Shown here: positions 13,095-24,974 of the stretch, piece by piece | Numbering within the stretch: the stretch's first letter is position 1 | Layout: every line of letters begins with the position of its first letter | Assembly: GCF_040939455.1 (NCBI RefSeq) | Contig: NC_134113.1 | Coordinates: forward strand, 13,998,501 to 14,062,500 | Reading direction: 5' to 3' | Length of the DNA: 64,000 bases | Origin: Microcebus murinus | Lineage: Eukaryota > Chordata > Mammalia > Primates > Cheirogaleidae | Program-made: the position numbers and the translations under genes | Notes under the pieces: model-generated | Told to the model about the DNA's origin: nothing | Databases searched by the model: none | Seen by the model: the letters and a program-made list of their open reading frames with translations, nothing else

Positions 13095-13745
13095 AACTTT
13101 AGATCCAAATATTTGGCTCAATTTCTTTGCTATTCTGAATAGTGCTTCAATAAATGTATGAGTGAGGGATATTTTTGATTTAATTATTTCTTTTGCTTTG
13201 GGTAGAGCTCAGTACAGGAATTGCCAGATGGAACGGTAGTGCTATTTTTAGTTCTTTGAGAAATCTCCATACTGTTTTCCATAGAGATTGTGCTAATTTA
13301 CATTCCCACAAACAGTGCATAGCCATTGCCTTTTCTCTGCATCCTCACTAACATGTTACTTTTCGAATTTTTAATAGTATATATACATGATGGAATACTA
13401 TTCAGCCATAAAAAAGAATGAAATCCTGTCTTTTGCAGCAACATAGAGGGAACTAGAGGCTGTTACTTAAGAGAAACAATTCAGAAACAGAAAGTCAAAT
13501 GCCACATGTTCTTACTTATAAGCGGGAGCTAGATAATGTGTACACATGAACATAGGGTGTGAATGGTAGACAGTGAAGACTCAGGAAGATGGAAGATAAG
13601 AAATGACTTAATGGGCCCAATTTACATCATTTGGGTGATGGATACACTAAAAGCCCAGACTTCATAATATATTCATGTAACAAAATTGCCCTTGTATCCC
13701 TTAAAATTTATATAAATAACCCCACCAAATGCCAAATATTTGGCT
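13095..13745. repeat. L1 3' copy with 5' inversion
   Basis: The left part (about 13095-13372) is antisense L1 (for example ATCTCCATACTGTTTTCCAT). The right part (about 13376-13735) is sense L1, with ATGGAATACTATTCAGCCAT through to the 3' end near TCCCTTAAAATTTATATAAA. The abrupt head-to-head switch at about 13373 fits a twin-priming insertion, in which the 5' part of one L1 copy is inverted. Confidence 0.7.
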
Positions 13746-13999
13746 GAAATTTAAAGCTATACAAATGCCTTCAGTTAAAACTTTGATTTTTAAACCTTTT
13801 CCTTTGTCTTAATTTTTCAAATATATCTGCATTTTCTCTGTCACAGGTCTTCATGTGCTTGTGCTTTCCCACTTCATGTTATATGTCCTAAATGTTACAG
13901 GAATGGGATAATAAAGAGTATATTAAGAACGTAGAAAAGAATCAGGCTGCAAAACAATAAGGTTTTAATATTGTTGTCCTTATTACAGGGGACCCTTAC

Positions 14000-14042
14000 C
14001 TGTCATTCCCACGAAGAAGGCTCTTCCTCCTTGTCCAAGCAT
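14000..14042 (-). pseudogene. Orphan HP-family coding exon 1
   Basis: On the minus strand an ATG at 14042 opens a 43-base coding segment, MLGQGGRAFFVGMT plus one base. It ends at a consensus donor (CAG then GTAAG) at 14000. Length, phase and placement are identical to exon 1 of the two intact minus-strand HP genes at 31.1 and 40.2 kb. Upstream sequence is also alignable, including an HNF-1-like palindrome at 14200-14214. No matching exon 2 (signal peptide plus collagen) or exon 3 (C1q) is visible leftwards within the 14 kb available. Intact introns in this cluster are only 0.8 to 3.5 kb. I infer a gene whose downstream exons were deleted. The peptide is closest to the pseudogene exon 1 at 49.9 kb and has an HP-27-like flavour, but the type is uncertain. 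Confidence 0.65.
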
Positions 14043-14199
14043 CCTGACTTCCGGAAACGAACTTGTACAGCTATGAATCTTCTTAGTGTCCTTGTTTCCA
14101 TTGCATAAGCTTCATTGTGAAAGGTTGAGGTAGGCTGATTTGATTAATCGATTTCAATAAATGTTTGGCTTTTTTCATCTCTCCTCAAGTTAATGGCCT

Positions 14200-14214
14200 G
14201 GTTAACTTTTAACC
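14200..14214 (-). promoter_or_regulatory. HNF-1-like palindrome before orphan exon 1
   Basis: GGTTAAAAGTTAACC on the minus strand is a perfect inverted repeat (GGTTAA, three bases, TTAACC). It departs from the HNF-1 consensus GGTTAATNATTAACC only at the two informative centre positions. It sits about 160 bases upstream of the ATG at 14042, as in the intact paralogues. Confidence 0.6.
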
Positions 14215-14474
14215 AGAGAAGATTTAGGACAATTGATATTCAAGCTGGGACACTTCTTTCCACACATGTCTGGTGGTGAGTCCTGGCTGGAGACCAGGGT
14301 CTGGACTATTGAAGCAGGTAGCTTTACCTGGAATCAATTCCTCTTTTAGCCCCATCCCGGCCCTAGATCCTTGTATTCCACCTCTACCTGTAGCATAGGA
14401 CCACAGGTTGGGTATATGAGCTTGGGTTTTTGTCTTGGCATGCACAAACACAGAGGCTAAGGACTTACAGAAGT

Positions 14475-15020
14475 CCCCCTTTATCCACAGGGGATACATT
14501 CCAATACCCTCAGTGGATAACTGAAACTGCAGATAGTACTGAATCCTATACATACCATGCTTTTTCCTATACACACATAGCTATGATAGACTTTATAAAT
14601 GAGGCACAGTAAAAGATTAGCCACAATAACTAATAATAAAATAGAACAATTATAAAAATATGCCAGCATCACTACTCTTGTGCTTTGGGGCCATTATGGA
14701 GTAAAACAAGGGTGACATGAACACAAGCGCTGTGATAATGCCAGAGGGGATCTGATACCAGAGACAGCTACTAAGTGACTCCATGGCAGGCAGTGTATAC
14801 ATACAGGGTGGGTAGGCTGGACAAAGGGATAATTCATGTCCTGGGTGAGAGGGAGCAGGACAGTAGGAGATTTCATCACACTACTCAGAATGGCATGTAA
14901 CTTAAAACTTATGAATTGCTTACTTCTGGAATTTTCCATTTAATAGTTTCAGACTGTGGTTGACTACTGGTAACAGAAACGATGGAAAGTGAACCTGCAG
15001 ATAAGGTAGGCTACTGTAAA
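14475..15020 (+). repeat. Tigger-type non-autonomous DNA transposon
   Basis: The left end reads AGTCCCCCTTTATCCAC and the right end, reversed, ACAGTAGCCTACCTTATCTG. The interior has the usual 'cctatacataccatgctttt' and 'aataactaataataaaatag' blocks. Only short frames are present and there is no transposase. Confidence 0.7.
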
Positions 15021-15099
15021 GGATGCCAGTGGGAAAGTATTGAAAGTTATTAATGAATGTGTTGTGTTGTTCTTGCTTATTGCCATAGAAATTTTCCAA

Positions 15100-15465
15100 A
15101 AATTCTGCAGCTAAAATAACATTTATTTATTATCACATAGTTTCCATAAGTCAGAAGCCTGGATATAGCTTGGTTTAGCTGAGTCCTCTGCTGACAGAGG
15201 GGAAGTCCAAGATCAAGACACCAACAGATTCAGTGGCTGGTGAGGGCCATTTCCTGGTTCATCGATGGCGGCTTCTCACTGGGGTCTCACCTGGTAGCTC
15301 TGTGGGGTCTCTTGTATAAGGGCGCTAATCCCATTCATAAGGGCTCTGCTCTCATGATCTAATCACTTCCCAAAGGTCCCACCTCCAAATACCTTCACAC
15401 TGGGGGTTAGGTTTCAACATATGAATTTTAGGGGGACATAAATATCTAGACCACAGCAGATTCCT
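15100..15465 (-). repeat. ERVL-MaLR (MLT1-like) solo LTR, antisense
   Basis: Reverse-orientation MLT1 motifs run in order: GAAGTCCAAGATCAAGACACC, GGTTCATCGATGGC, GGGCGCTAATCCCATTCATAAG, CTAATCACTTCCCAAAGG and GGTTTCAACATATGAATTTT. No internal sequence is present. Confidence 0.75.
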
Positions 15466-15469
15466 TAGC

Positions 15470-16970
15470 AGTAATTTAAATAGTTACATGTGTAAAGGTC
15501 AGAAGGCTCTGCCAGTGTCTTGATGCTATGAAAAAAACTCAGGGCATTTTTATAACTCTTAGTTATGTATTACTGAGGTTCAATGAGTCACTTTTATTCA
15601 TTAAGTTTTTTTAAATTACTTAAATATTCTTCTTTCAACCCCTTGACTAATTTGCATATTCATTAAGTTTGGAGGCTTAGAGGTAAAATTTAGTTGGCCA
15701 AAATAAAATAAGGAAATGTAGCATTTATTTGCCTGAAAATTATGTCTGGTATAGATCACTTCTCTACAGATTTGGCTCTAGTTGTAACCCACATCAAAAC
15801 TCAAATTCTTAGGAAGACCTTTTCCCTACCAAGAAGCACTCTCTCCAAATAGAATTTTAGGGCCCACATGGGAAGATGATGAAATGTTTCAACTCTTCAT
15901 TATATATAGGGCTTAAAGCCTTATTTGATCAAGGAAATCTCTATTATCAAGTACATATGACTTTGTTACAGGATATATATATATTTTCTTATCTCAATGG
16001 TACCTTCTTATACAAACACAAAGTGATAATAATAAGTTTGACATCCTGCCTACAAGAGTATTTTGGAAGTGCAGTCACTGGACTCATTCACCTACATGTT
16101 CTGGGCAGCTTTCTAGGTATTTACAGTGCAGTGGCAGATCAGGCAATTTTATTCTTTTCTTTGACAGCCATCATTGTGCTATTGGCCTTACACTCTAGTT
16201 AAGTGGTGGTTTATAGGAAAAGATCCAGTGATTATTCACTTTTGAATTATAGTTCAACTGCTTTACTGTGTTCAATGCCGAGTCCTCCACTATCCCAATT
16301 CAGAATTAACTTCTAACATCTTTTCCTTGTAAAAATGTCTTCTTCCTGTACATTTGTGTATTTGATGTAGATGGTAAAGGAGACATTTGACCCAGGCCTT
16401 ATGAAAAGAATAAATTCATCAAAGATCAAGGACGTAAGACTTCCAGGCAAAAAGAACAAAATAAGGGTGACAGAAAAGAGCACAGAGTGTTGTGTAAATA
16501 GTTTGTTTTGTATGAAATATAATATGTATTGCAGATATTTTCCTTATGCAATTATAGGGATTAAAAGAATTGGCATGCATGCTAAAATAATACGTAATAT
16601 TAATTAGCAATGAATGCTTTATGTTAATTAGCCCATTTAAATAGGTAGCACTTAATGTTGGTTTCCCTTTGCATATTTTTCCCATTGGAAACAGCCCTCA
16701 ACCCTAGGCTTTTTGTTTTGCACCTGACTTCATGTCCAGAAAAATGGTTTGTGACAACTCCTAACCTGTGGTTCAACATAAGGAGTAAGTCTTCGGAAAG
16801 AAGCCAGAGCAGGAGGTAAGGTGGCCTCTTTACTTTGTCCTTACATGTGTTGACAGCTGCTCCCATAATACACTGGCTGGAAGGGAAATATGCAGATGAC
16901 CTAGAACTTATAGTCTACAGGCCTACCCACCCTGAAAGCCAGAGCCAGCAAGAGTGGGTGTGTTGGATCT
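15470..16970. other. No gene seen; AT-rich DNA upstream of HP-20-type gene
   Basis: Frames on both strands are random-looking. No splice-compatible HP-type exon was found between the orphan exon (14.0 kb) and the HP-20-type promoter. Confidence 0.5.
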
Positions 16971-16976
16971 ACCTGT

Positions 16977-17046
16977 GGTTAACTGTTAATCTTGTTGTTG
17001 TCAGCAGGTAAATATTTGAAAAGGCAATTTTGTCCTATTTATTTAA
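16977..17046 (+). promoter_or_regulatory. Candidate liver promoter of HP-20-type gene
   Basis: GGTTAACTGTTAATC (16977-16991) contains two HNF-1 half-sites and matches the 14 informative positions of the HNF-1 consensus at 11. About 50 bases downstream is a TATA-like TATTTATTTAA (17036-17046). That would place a start site near 17070 and give a roughly 95-base leader before the ATG at 17165. The same HNF-1/TATA spacing recurs at the two minus-strand genes. HNF-1 control of the chipmunk HP-20 gene has been reported. Direct binding here is inference. Confidence 0.55.
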
Positions 17047-17164
17047 GGCCTTGATAGGGTAAATAGTGACAGAGGTCTAAGCCTCAGACTCTGCAGAGAG
17101 GCATTTCAGAGAGGAATCTGGGAGAAGCTCACTCACAAAAAGGAGAAAGACTTTCATCTTGAGA

Positions 17165-19853
17165 ATGGCTGGTAGGAGGTTGACCCGGGTTGTGGGAGGG
17201 GTGGTTTCCTGGTTCAAATATTTGCAAGAAGGTGAGTGGTTTGTTAATTTGGGATGTGCAGATCCTGGTGACAAAAATGTTTTTTTCTGACATGATCTCC
17301 TGAGGCTACTGCCCTGCGGGAGAGAATGAACAGAGTGAGTAAATGGCATGCTGGTCAAGGCTGCTGCTTGTGGGTTGCTGTGCTACAAGGCTTGGCCCCA
17401 ACAGAAAGGCAAAAGCCAAGGGCGGAGAGTTTGGGGATATGGGTGGGCAGGGACACTGGATAACAATCAATTAACGAATTAGTAACACTTAAGATTGAGA
17501 ACTCCGATTCCTAGCTTGGGAAACCTGGGGTTAGAATCCTCTCTCAGGCTCCAGCAAGTGATCTGGCTGGGAATAAGTAGGATGGCCTTCTTGAATCTCA
17601 AATTACTACTCTGTAGAATGGAATAGGAACCTTACCTTGCACGGGTATAAGGAGTATTTAATAAGATGGTGTTTCTCGCACAATATTTTTTGCATAATAA
17701 GCACTCAATAAGGCCTTAATAAGAATGAATCATTAAGTAATTCAAGAAATATTATCGAGTACGTATATTGGTACAAAGATGAATGAAAATGAAGGCTGAC
17801 AGTCCGGGTTGCAGTAATACCTTTAATTGAATAATTATTGCTGTTTAATAAGTGATAGTACAAGGGAGTTAACCAACTGCTACCTGAAGTTCAGATAGTT
17901 TAACTTGCTCAATTTGCGAGTAAGGATGAGGCTCATATTTCAGCTCTTGTGTCTAATTCTAGAGCCTGTACCTTTCCTACACCATGCTACAATTGTACCT
18001 ATCCAGTTTTCATGTAAAAACAAAAGGAAGCAGAAAAAAAAAACCTCCTCCTTGTTTCCTTAATCAGGTGTCTGGTTATTGGTCAACATCCTTCTAATGG
18101 GCATTACTGTCCTTGAGAAAGGAGTATGCGCTGAACTTCAAAGACCCCGTGGACCTCCTGGATCCCGAGGACCTCCCGGACCCCCAGGACCTCAAGGGCT
18201 TCCTGGTTTTCCAGGGCTTGCTGGTTTTCCAGGGCTTCCTGGTCCTCCTGGTGAGAAATGTATTTCTTCTGCCTCATGTTTTCCCCTCTCTTTCGGTATT
18301 TTTAGTAGCCATTAATTCCTATGGGCTCAGCAGCAGGAGGCATTAAGGATGGCAAGAATCTGGGGAAAATCATCAGCTGTAGGATTGGGTCCCAAGGCAG
18401 GGTGACTGGCAGTCCAAATCATTACAGAGGTTAAGGGAGACTTCGCCAGTTTTAGTACTAGGGGACTGTGATTCATACGTGTAAGTCATGGTGGGAGCAA
18501 GTGATCATCTGAATCAGTATCACAAATCTAGGCTGACTGTCCGGTAAACAGCAAGAAAAGTGAGTGGGATTAAAAGTTTAGTACCAATCAATGGACTGGA
18601 TTTTGTGTACTATCTGAAGAACTGCATTTTTCTGGGAAGTTAGGGCCCAACCCAAGTTATTATGAAAAAGATAACAGCCAATGAGCACCTCAGTGTGCCA
18701 TCAAGATTCTTCCTAGATCCTGTCTTAGTCGGACCAACAGGAGATTGGACCAAGTATGCACTCAGGAAAGCTCACAATTCTATGTAGTCTCTCGTGGGGC
18801 CATTATCATTGGCCAATACCCATGAGAGTTAGATACAGCAATCCAAAGGATTTCTGGCCCCAAGAATTAGACTTCCAGGCCATTTTATTTATCATTCTCA
18901 GTAAGACTCTCCTTAATGAGAATTAGTCTTGTCTAACTCCAGGTGAAAGACTATAGAAGCTCAGTATCATTGACATAGTGTTAGGAAATCATGTTGTTCT
19001 GCCTTGACTGTTACACTTCCCCCAATGATCCCAGGAAGTAGAGTCTTATCAAAAAGATGGAGGCCAAATGAATTAATAATAGCTAGCCTATGTTAAACTT
19101 TAATGTTCAATAGGCACTGCTAACTACTTTCAATGAATTATCTCATTATGACATCATGATAATCATATATGAAGTAACTAACTTTATCCCCCGTTTTAAA
19201 ATGAGGAAATCCAGCCCTAGAAAGGTTAATTGACTTTAGCAAGATCACATAGCTGGTCAATTTTGGAAATGTGGCTTCTAACCATTCAAATCATTCACCG
19301 AATATCAATCTCTTCACCACGATGTCATAACAAAAAAGTGGGCAATTTCATAGATCAACGAAGGTATCCCCTTCTTACTGGCTGCTATAATCTTCTTAGT
19401 GGTGCTTCTCCACTTTTTCAATGGCTTCCAGGTGCACCAGGAAGTCCAGGAGAAATTATACAATGTCCGTGCAACAGACAGTCAGCCTTCACTGTGAAGC
19501 TCAGTGGCAAGCTTCCTTCACCTGCTAAGCCTGTCACCTTCACGGAGGTGCTGTACAATGCCCAGAACGACCTGAAGGAAGATACCGGGGTGTTCACCTG
19601 CAGGGTACCAGGAATTTACCATTTTCACATTGACGTAGAGCTTCAACACTGCAAGATGACAATTTGGCTGATGAAGAACCAAACCCCAGTCTTAGAAAAG
19701 CGTCAGTTGTCCACGAAGGAGTACAGAAATCTCTCTGGCACTTTGACCCTGCCGCTGAACGCAGGTGAGAAGGTATGGCTAGAAGCAGAAGTGGAAACCG
19801 AGGAGCCTAGCCAAGCCAGAACCACAATCTATTTCTCAGGTTTCCTGGCTTAG
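17165..19853 (+). CDS. HP-20-type collagen/C1q plasma protein
   Basis: Three exons: 17165-17231, 18068-18250 and 19432-19853, with introns in phase 1 and GT-AG borders; predicted length 223 residues. Exon 3 is unambiguous. Residues about 100-223 form a C1q domain with [42 protein letters not shown] and a final YFSGFLA, closest to chipmunk HP-20 as I recall it. Residues 51-92 hold 14 Gly-X-Y triplets followed by CPC. A hydrophobic segment at about 24-38 ending in GVCA is the likely signal peptide. Exon 1 is inferred: it is the only upstream ATG segment with a strong donor (GAAG/GTGAGT) in the required phase, but it is longer (22 codons) than the 14-codon exon 1 of the paralogues. Asn in KNQT and NLS could be glycosylated. 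It is probably a secreted liver protein that trimerises and pairs with the HP-25-type products. Confidence 0.88.
17490..17720 (+). repeat. MIR-like fragment in intron 1
   Basis: Degraded MIR core and tail: GATCTGGCTGGGAATAAGTA, TAGAATGGAATAGGAACC and ATAAGCACTCAATAAGGCC. Confidence 0.45.
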
Positions 19854-19915
19854 TGTTGGTCTGCATGGAAGAAAGATAAGCCCCTTATGATCCTGCTGCC
19901 TAGAACAAACACACA

Positions 19916-19921
19916 AATAAA
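19916..19921 (+). terminator. Poly(A) signal of HP-20-type gene
   Basis: A canonical AATAAA lies 63 bases after the TAG stop. It is the first such hexamer downstream. Confidence 0.75.
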
Positions 19922-20089
19922 TATTATGCACCGTATCTTGGCTTCACGGGCTTTGCTTTTTCCATGGCATTGTGGCATTTTAGAATTTTGGTAAATAGAT
20001 TCTAAATTTATAGGCAGGAACAGGTAGATTTGGTCACAGTGGAATTGGGCCTTAGAATTCGAGTTAAGAAACCTAGAAATTATTTCAGT

Positions 20090-20335
20090 TAAACAAGAAA
20101 CTGAATTCTGCAAACAACCAAGGAGCTTGGATGAGGACTCTGTGCTCCAGATGACAGCCACAGCCCTGCCAATACCCCAGTTGCAGCCCAGTGAGGCCCT
20201 CATTAGAAGACACAGCCACGCAGTGCTAAGACCTCTGACTCACAGAAACCATGAGATAATGAACACATGTAGTTTTAAGCTGTTAAGTTTGTAGTGATTT
20301 TCAATGCAGCAATACAAAACTTATACAATATTTTA
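20090..20335 (+). repeat. ERVL-MaLR LTR 3' part
   Basis: Contains 'cagatgacagccacagccct' and the tail ACCATGAGATAATGAACA...TTTTAAGCTGTTAAGTTTGTAG...CAGCAATACAAAACTTATACA typical of MaLR LTR 3' regions. It lies directly downstream of the HP-20-type transcript end. Confidence 0.6.
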
Positions 20336-20339
20336 TACA

Positions 20340-21789
20340 AATTATATAAGAGAATGCATAAAGGTGACATTGAATAGAAAAAAGGAGTCTAGATATTGAA
20401 GACCTGGGAGAAACACATTACAGGCAGAAGAAAAAGAGCAAAGGCCCTAAGGGAGAAAATGTTTGGTGCATTTGTATAACCAAACTAACACAGAGTTGAC
20501 AGAGCACAGAGGGTGAGCGAGGTAGCAGCAGACAGTCATTGGAGAGGCAGGCACAGACTGACCATGCAGCAGGTGTTGCCATGTTTTTTTGAGATTTTGG
20601 TGGTTTTGCCTTCATGTTCACCCATTCTGTGGGAAGACCAATGCCCTCCTAAGATTTCTGCAGATTTCTTGAGGCTAACAGTCATAGAGACAATTCTGAT
20701 TCTGATTTTCTGTGTCCTATATCCCCTCTGTTTCATGTCTATTTTTTTGTTTGTTTGTTTTTCTTCTCTTTGGTGTAGACTATGGCATAAACTTCAGGCC
20801 TTTCTTCTTTGATTTTTCTCCAAACAGTCAACTAAGTTATTTATAGGTAGTGGACTTTACAGAAGATATTAGGAGATGCAAGAGTTTTACATCACAATTG
20901 TGCAAACAAGTGCAGTGGAATTAAATCTTAGCTTTCCATATTCTTCAAAGTTTTGCTGTATTTACTGCCCTTTCTCTTCCTCTGGAGTTCTGCACTGCTC
21001 TATTTCCCTTACTTTTTGACGTGGATACCCACTTACTTTTTGGTTGGGAGCCTATATTTTCACATCTAAGGACTTACTGAAATAATCTATTGTACTTAGA
21101 CATTAATTAGAAGAGAGTCCAAGATTAATTCTTAAAAAGAGTATTTATGCATGAGTGTTAGATAACATTGCATGTATATCTTAGGGTTATCTGTCTGTGT
21201 GTGGTTATTTTATCAATATGGTTCTGTGATATTAAAATCTAGAACTATAAATAGCTCCATAAACAGCTAGTATGGCTAATTGTACTATAATAAATAACTA
21301 CAAATGACATGAAAGTAGGTGTGAGGAAGTTGAGGGTATCAGACTAAACATGTGGAAAAGCAGGACTTGGGATTGTGATGAGGGATGAATCTTCCTGATT
21401 TTGGCAGCTTGGTTCACAGGCAGTACTTCCACATGGAACAAAGAGGCTGGAGGCAGTAGCTCCAGGGAACAGTGAGGCAAACTTAGCTGCCTACACTGCT
21501 AAAATCATGCACGACCGTATTTCCTCTGAGATAACTAACATGTACATTTTTTATTGGATCAAAAGTAAACTTTTAGCAGAGATGAGTGGCCTGGCCAACA
21601 TTACTATACTCTAGAAGCACACTGATGTTTGAACAAAAGATCATTCATTCTGCAATGGAGCTATGATGCTTCTGTCTTTTTCTTTCTTTTGCTCCTGCTA
21701 TTGTTACTAAGTGGAAATTAATAGTAGAGATATGTTTCTTTTCCATGAATAGAAAATGTTATTACTATCCTCACCTCTTGACCACACAC

Positions 21790-21820
<31 letters not shown>

Positions 21821-22583
21821 TAGAAGCCAAAAGTAGCAACAGTCAGTTTTTTGTTTTATCTAATGTCTTTTCACCCCTATAGTGATAAAAATGTCTTCTA
21901 AATATGGTTGAAAAAGTGAGTGGGGAAAAATACACACAAAGGATTTTGGAAGGTATAACGTGCCATGCTGGTGTTCTTTACCATTCACAGAGATTTTCAT
22001 AATCAGAAACACCTAAAATTTCTGAGAAAAGAAAATATATTCTTTTCCATTTTCCTTAACATCTTTCAAAAATGACTCAAAAATATTGAGCAAACATTGC
22101 ATCTCTCTCCAAATATTTCTGGATGTTAAATAGTACCAAGTAAATTGAGACAAAGTAAGTGAATCTATTTATTGAAAGTGGAATGCCTGGAGCAGAGTAA
22201 GTGTTCAATATGTACAGGTTAATTTCCTCTTAGTGTTCCCCATCTCATACCATAAATATGTTTACTAAATAAATGAATGAATGGTTTGAGCAAGTACTGA
22301 CTAATTTAATACTACAAGCTCTGATGGGAACAAAGTCAACTTCCAGTAACAACAACAAAATAATATATGTAATTTTAGTAGCCTAAATTTTCAATGAGCT
22401 GGTGACTGTGCTAAGTACTTCTCTACTTTCATTGTTTGAAAAAATATTGAGCACCTAGAATGTGGTAGACCAACACAGGATTTCAGAGTTATAATCAAAA
22501 CCAAAGCAAAGGATACAGCTCTTCCTATCACAAAACTTACAGCTTAGCAGACATTAATCTAAGAATTATAAAAATGTAAAAAT
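20340..22583. other. No gene seen; (CT)n microsatellite
   Basis: No protein-like frames. A (CT)n run occupies about 21793-21820. A stretch near 20400-20580 resembles an ancient interspersed repeat that recurs at about 32.2 and 56.0 kb, family not identified. Confidence 0.45.
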
Positions 22584-22593
22584 AAAAGTTATG

Positions 22594-22928
<335 letters not shown>

Positions 22929-22936
22929 GTTATGGG

Positions 22937-24790
22937 CATTTCTATAAATAGGTAAGAAGATCATGATTTAAGAATGCATAGAAGGAGCTCTTGCCCAGTT
23001 ATTCCTTTGTTAAAAAGGTATTTCTGATTCTGAATAGGCATAAAACATGTAAGGTATGTAGAGAGAAGTGTTCTAGGCAGAGGCAGAAAAATGAACAACC
23101 ACAAAGGGCTTATGGCAGTAGGGACCATAGAATATTTAAGAGACTAAAGCTTCAATGTAGCTGGAACCCAGCAATAAGGAAGGGAATGGTATGAGAAGAT
23201 GGAGAAATGTACAGTAAATCATGTTAATAATTAATTTTTTCCTAAGAAAAAAATGACACTATGAAATAATTTTAATCAGGCATTTACATGATTAAAATTT
23301 CTTTAGTACAATGAGCATTGGCTCCTGGGGTGGGAGTAATCTAACCAGAAGAGGCACAGAGTGGAGACTTGGCCCACGAGTTGGCACACATGATAGATGA
23401 AGATGATGATATTGCTTGTAGGAATGTAGAAATGTGAATTGATTTTCTAGACATTCAGGGAGCAAAATTCATTGGTTTTGGTGATAGATTGCATTAAGGA
23501 GGTGGTATGGAGGGAGATGGATAGCAAAATCAGTGGAGGAGGATGCTGTTCATGGGGAAAGATAACGATGGAAATAAATGAAGTGTTGGAAGAGGATGCA
23601 GCCATAAGCTTGGTTCACAATACTTTAAAACATCAACCCTGAGGAAGCCTCTGGATGTATCACTCATTTCTGAATTCCTTTGGTAACACATTACTGAGCT
23701 AAGACCATCTTTCACATGTGAGTATGAACTAGATTAGGACTGTCAAGGTTAAGAATTGTTTCTTAGCTCATTGTAGATGTTTGATAGATGGAAGGAGAAC
23801 AGAGGAAATATAAAGGGGATTAGAAGGTAGGTAAAGTCTTTAAGAAAGAAGAAGTCTAAGGAAGAAAACAAAATCAGGTATATCAGGGTTGCATTTGGCT
23901 GCAAGTAACAGAAACCAGGTTGCAGTAGCTTTGTAATATCAGTGATGATTGTTCTCAGATACAGAGGTGAACATTCTAGGGCTGAAGTAGCTGTGCAAGG
24001 AAGTTATTAAGAGCTGGTCTGCTTCTATCCTTCTCCCTCAGCCTGCTTAGTGCTACCTGTCCTTGGTTCTCATGTTTGCAAAATGGCTGTTTCCAACCCA
24101 GGCTTCTTCCAGAGGGTTGGGGCAGGGATTGAGGAGAATGGCGAAGGACGAGCAAAGCATAAAAATCCAAAAAGATCAGTCAGTCTTCTGAGGATTTGCC
24201 TTTTAAGGACTGAACTGGAACCCCCCCCCCATTACCTTTCATTCTCCAAACAGTGTCACATGTCCCCCATGCTCTGCAGAAAGACTAAAGATAGTGTGTC
24301 TTATCTGGGTCCACTGACCATTCAAGGTTTGTGCTCTGTTTGAAATAAATTGAAACATGGAGTGGGGCTAATAGATACTGGGGAGGAAACTAGCAGGGTC
24401 TGATGAGGATTAAGCAATAGAAATTGTTCCTCCAAAACAGACCCCTTACTCAAACAGTGGTCAAAATATGCACTATACATCAAATGCAAAATATACATTT
24501 GGTGGTATGTATTCACAACTTAGTGTGACTTTAAGCAAATTTTCTACACTTCTCGAGGATATTTGCTTTCCTAACAGTGTTATAAGTTGTGAAATTGAAG
24601 TGGTATTGGAAGTTATTATCAAGACTTTTTTACTCTGAAGAAAAATTTTAAGATGTAATCAAGAAAAAGAATGACAACGTTCCTAGTTCCTTCAGCTTCA
24701 AGTGGTATGGGGCTTCCAATCAGATCTGATTTCCTGGCATACCCTCTCCCTGAAGTTCCTAGGATATAGAAGAATGTAGGAAATTTTATG
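22937..24790. other. No gene seen
   Basis: No family-like frames or splice pairs. A pure C run lies near 24221-24230. Confidence 0.45.
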
Positions 24791-24794
24791 GGCT

Positions 24795-24800
24795 TTTAAT
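24795..24800 (-). terminator. Poly(A) signal (ATTAAA) of HP-25-type gene
   Basis: Minus-strand ATTAAA lies about 175 bases after the stop. This is practically the same distance as the AATAAA of the paralogue at 36557-36562, suggesting a shared ancestral 3' UTR. Confidence 0.6.
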
Positions 24801-24974
24801 AAGAAATCATTGATCAATTAATGAATTATTAATCTTTACTGCTTTTAGAGTTACATTCATATTAGTAAATTGGGCTATTCTTAAGGTTATTCATTCAATG
24901 ATCAGGGAAAATTATGCTGGGGAAAGGAGGCTTGCTGTCAAATTTATGCCCACTTGAGGGATTTAAGTTGTTTG

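Noticed and set aside
18113..18346. Second open frame through the HP-20-type collagen exon
   Set aside because: It is the shifted frame of the Gly-X-Y repeat. Only the frame joining exon 3 in phase gives regular glycines and the C1q domain.
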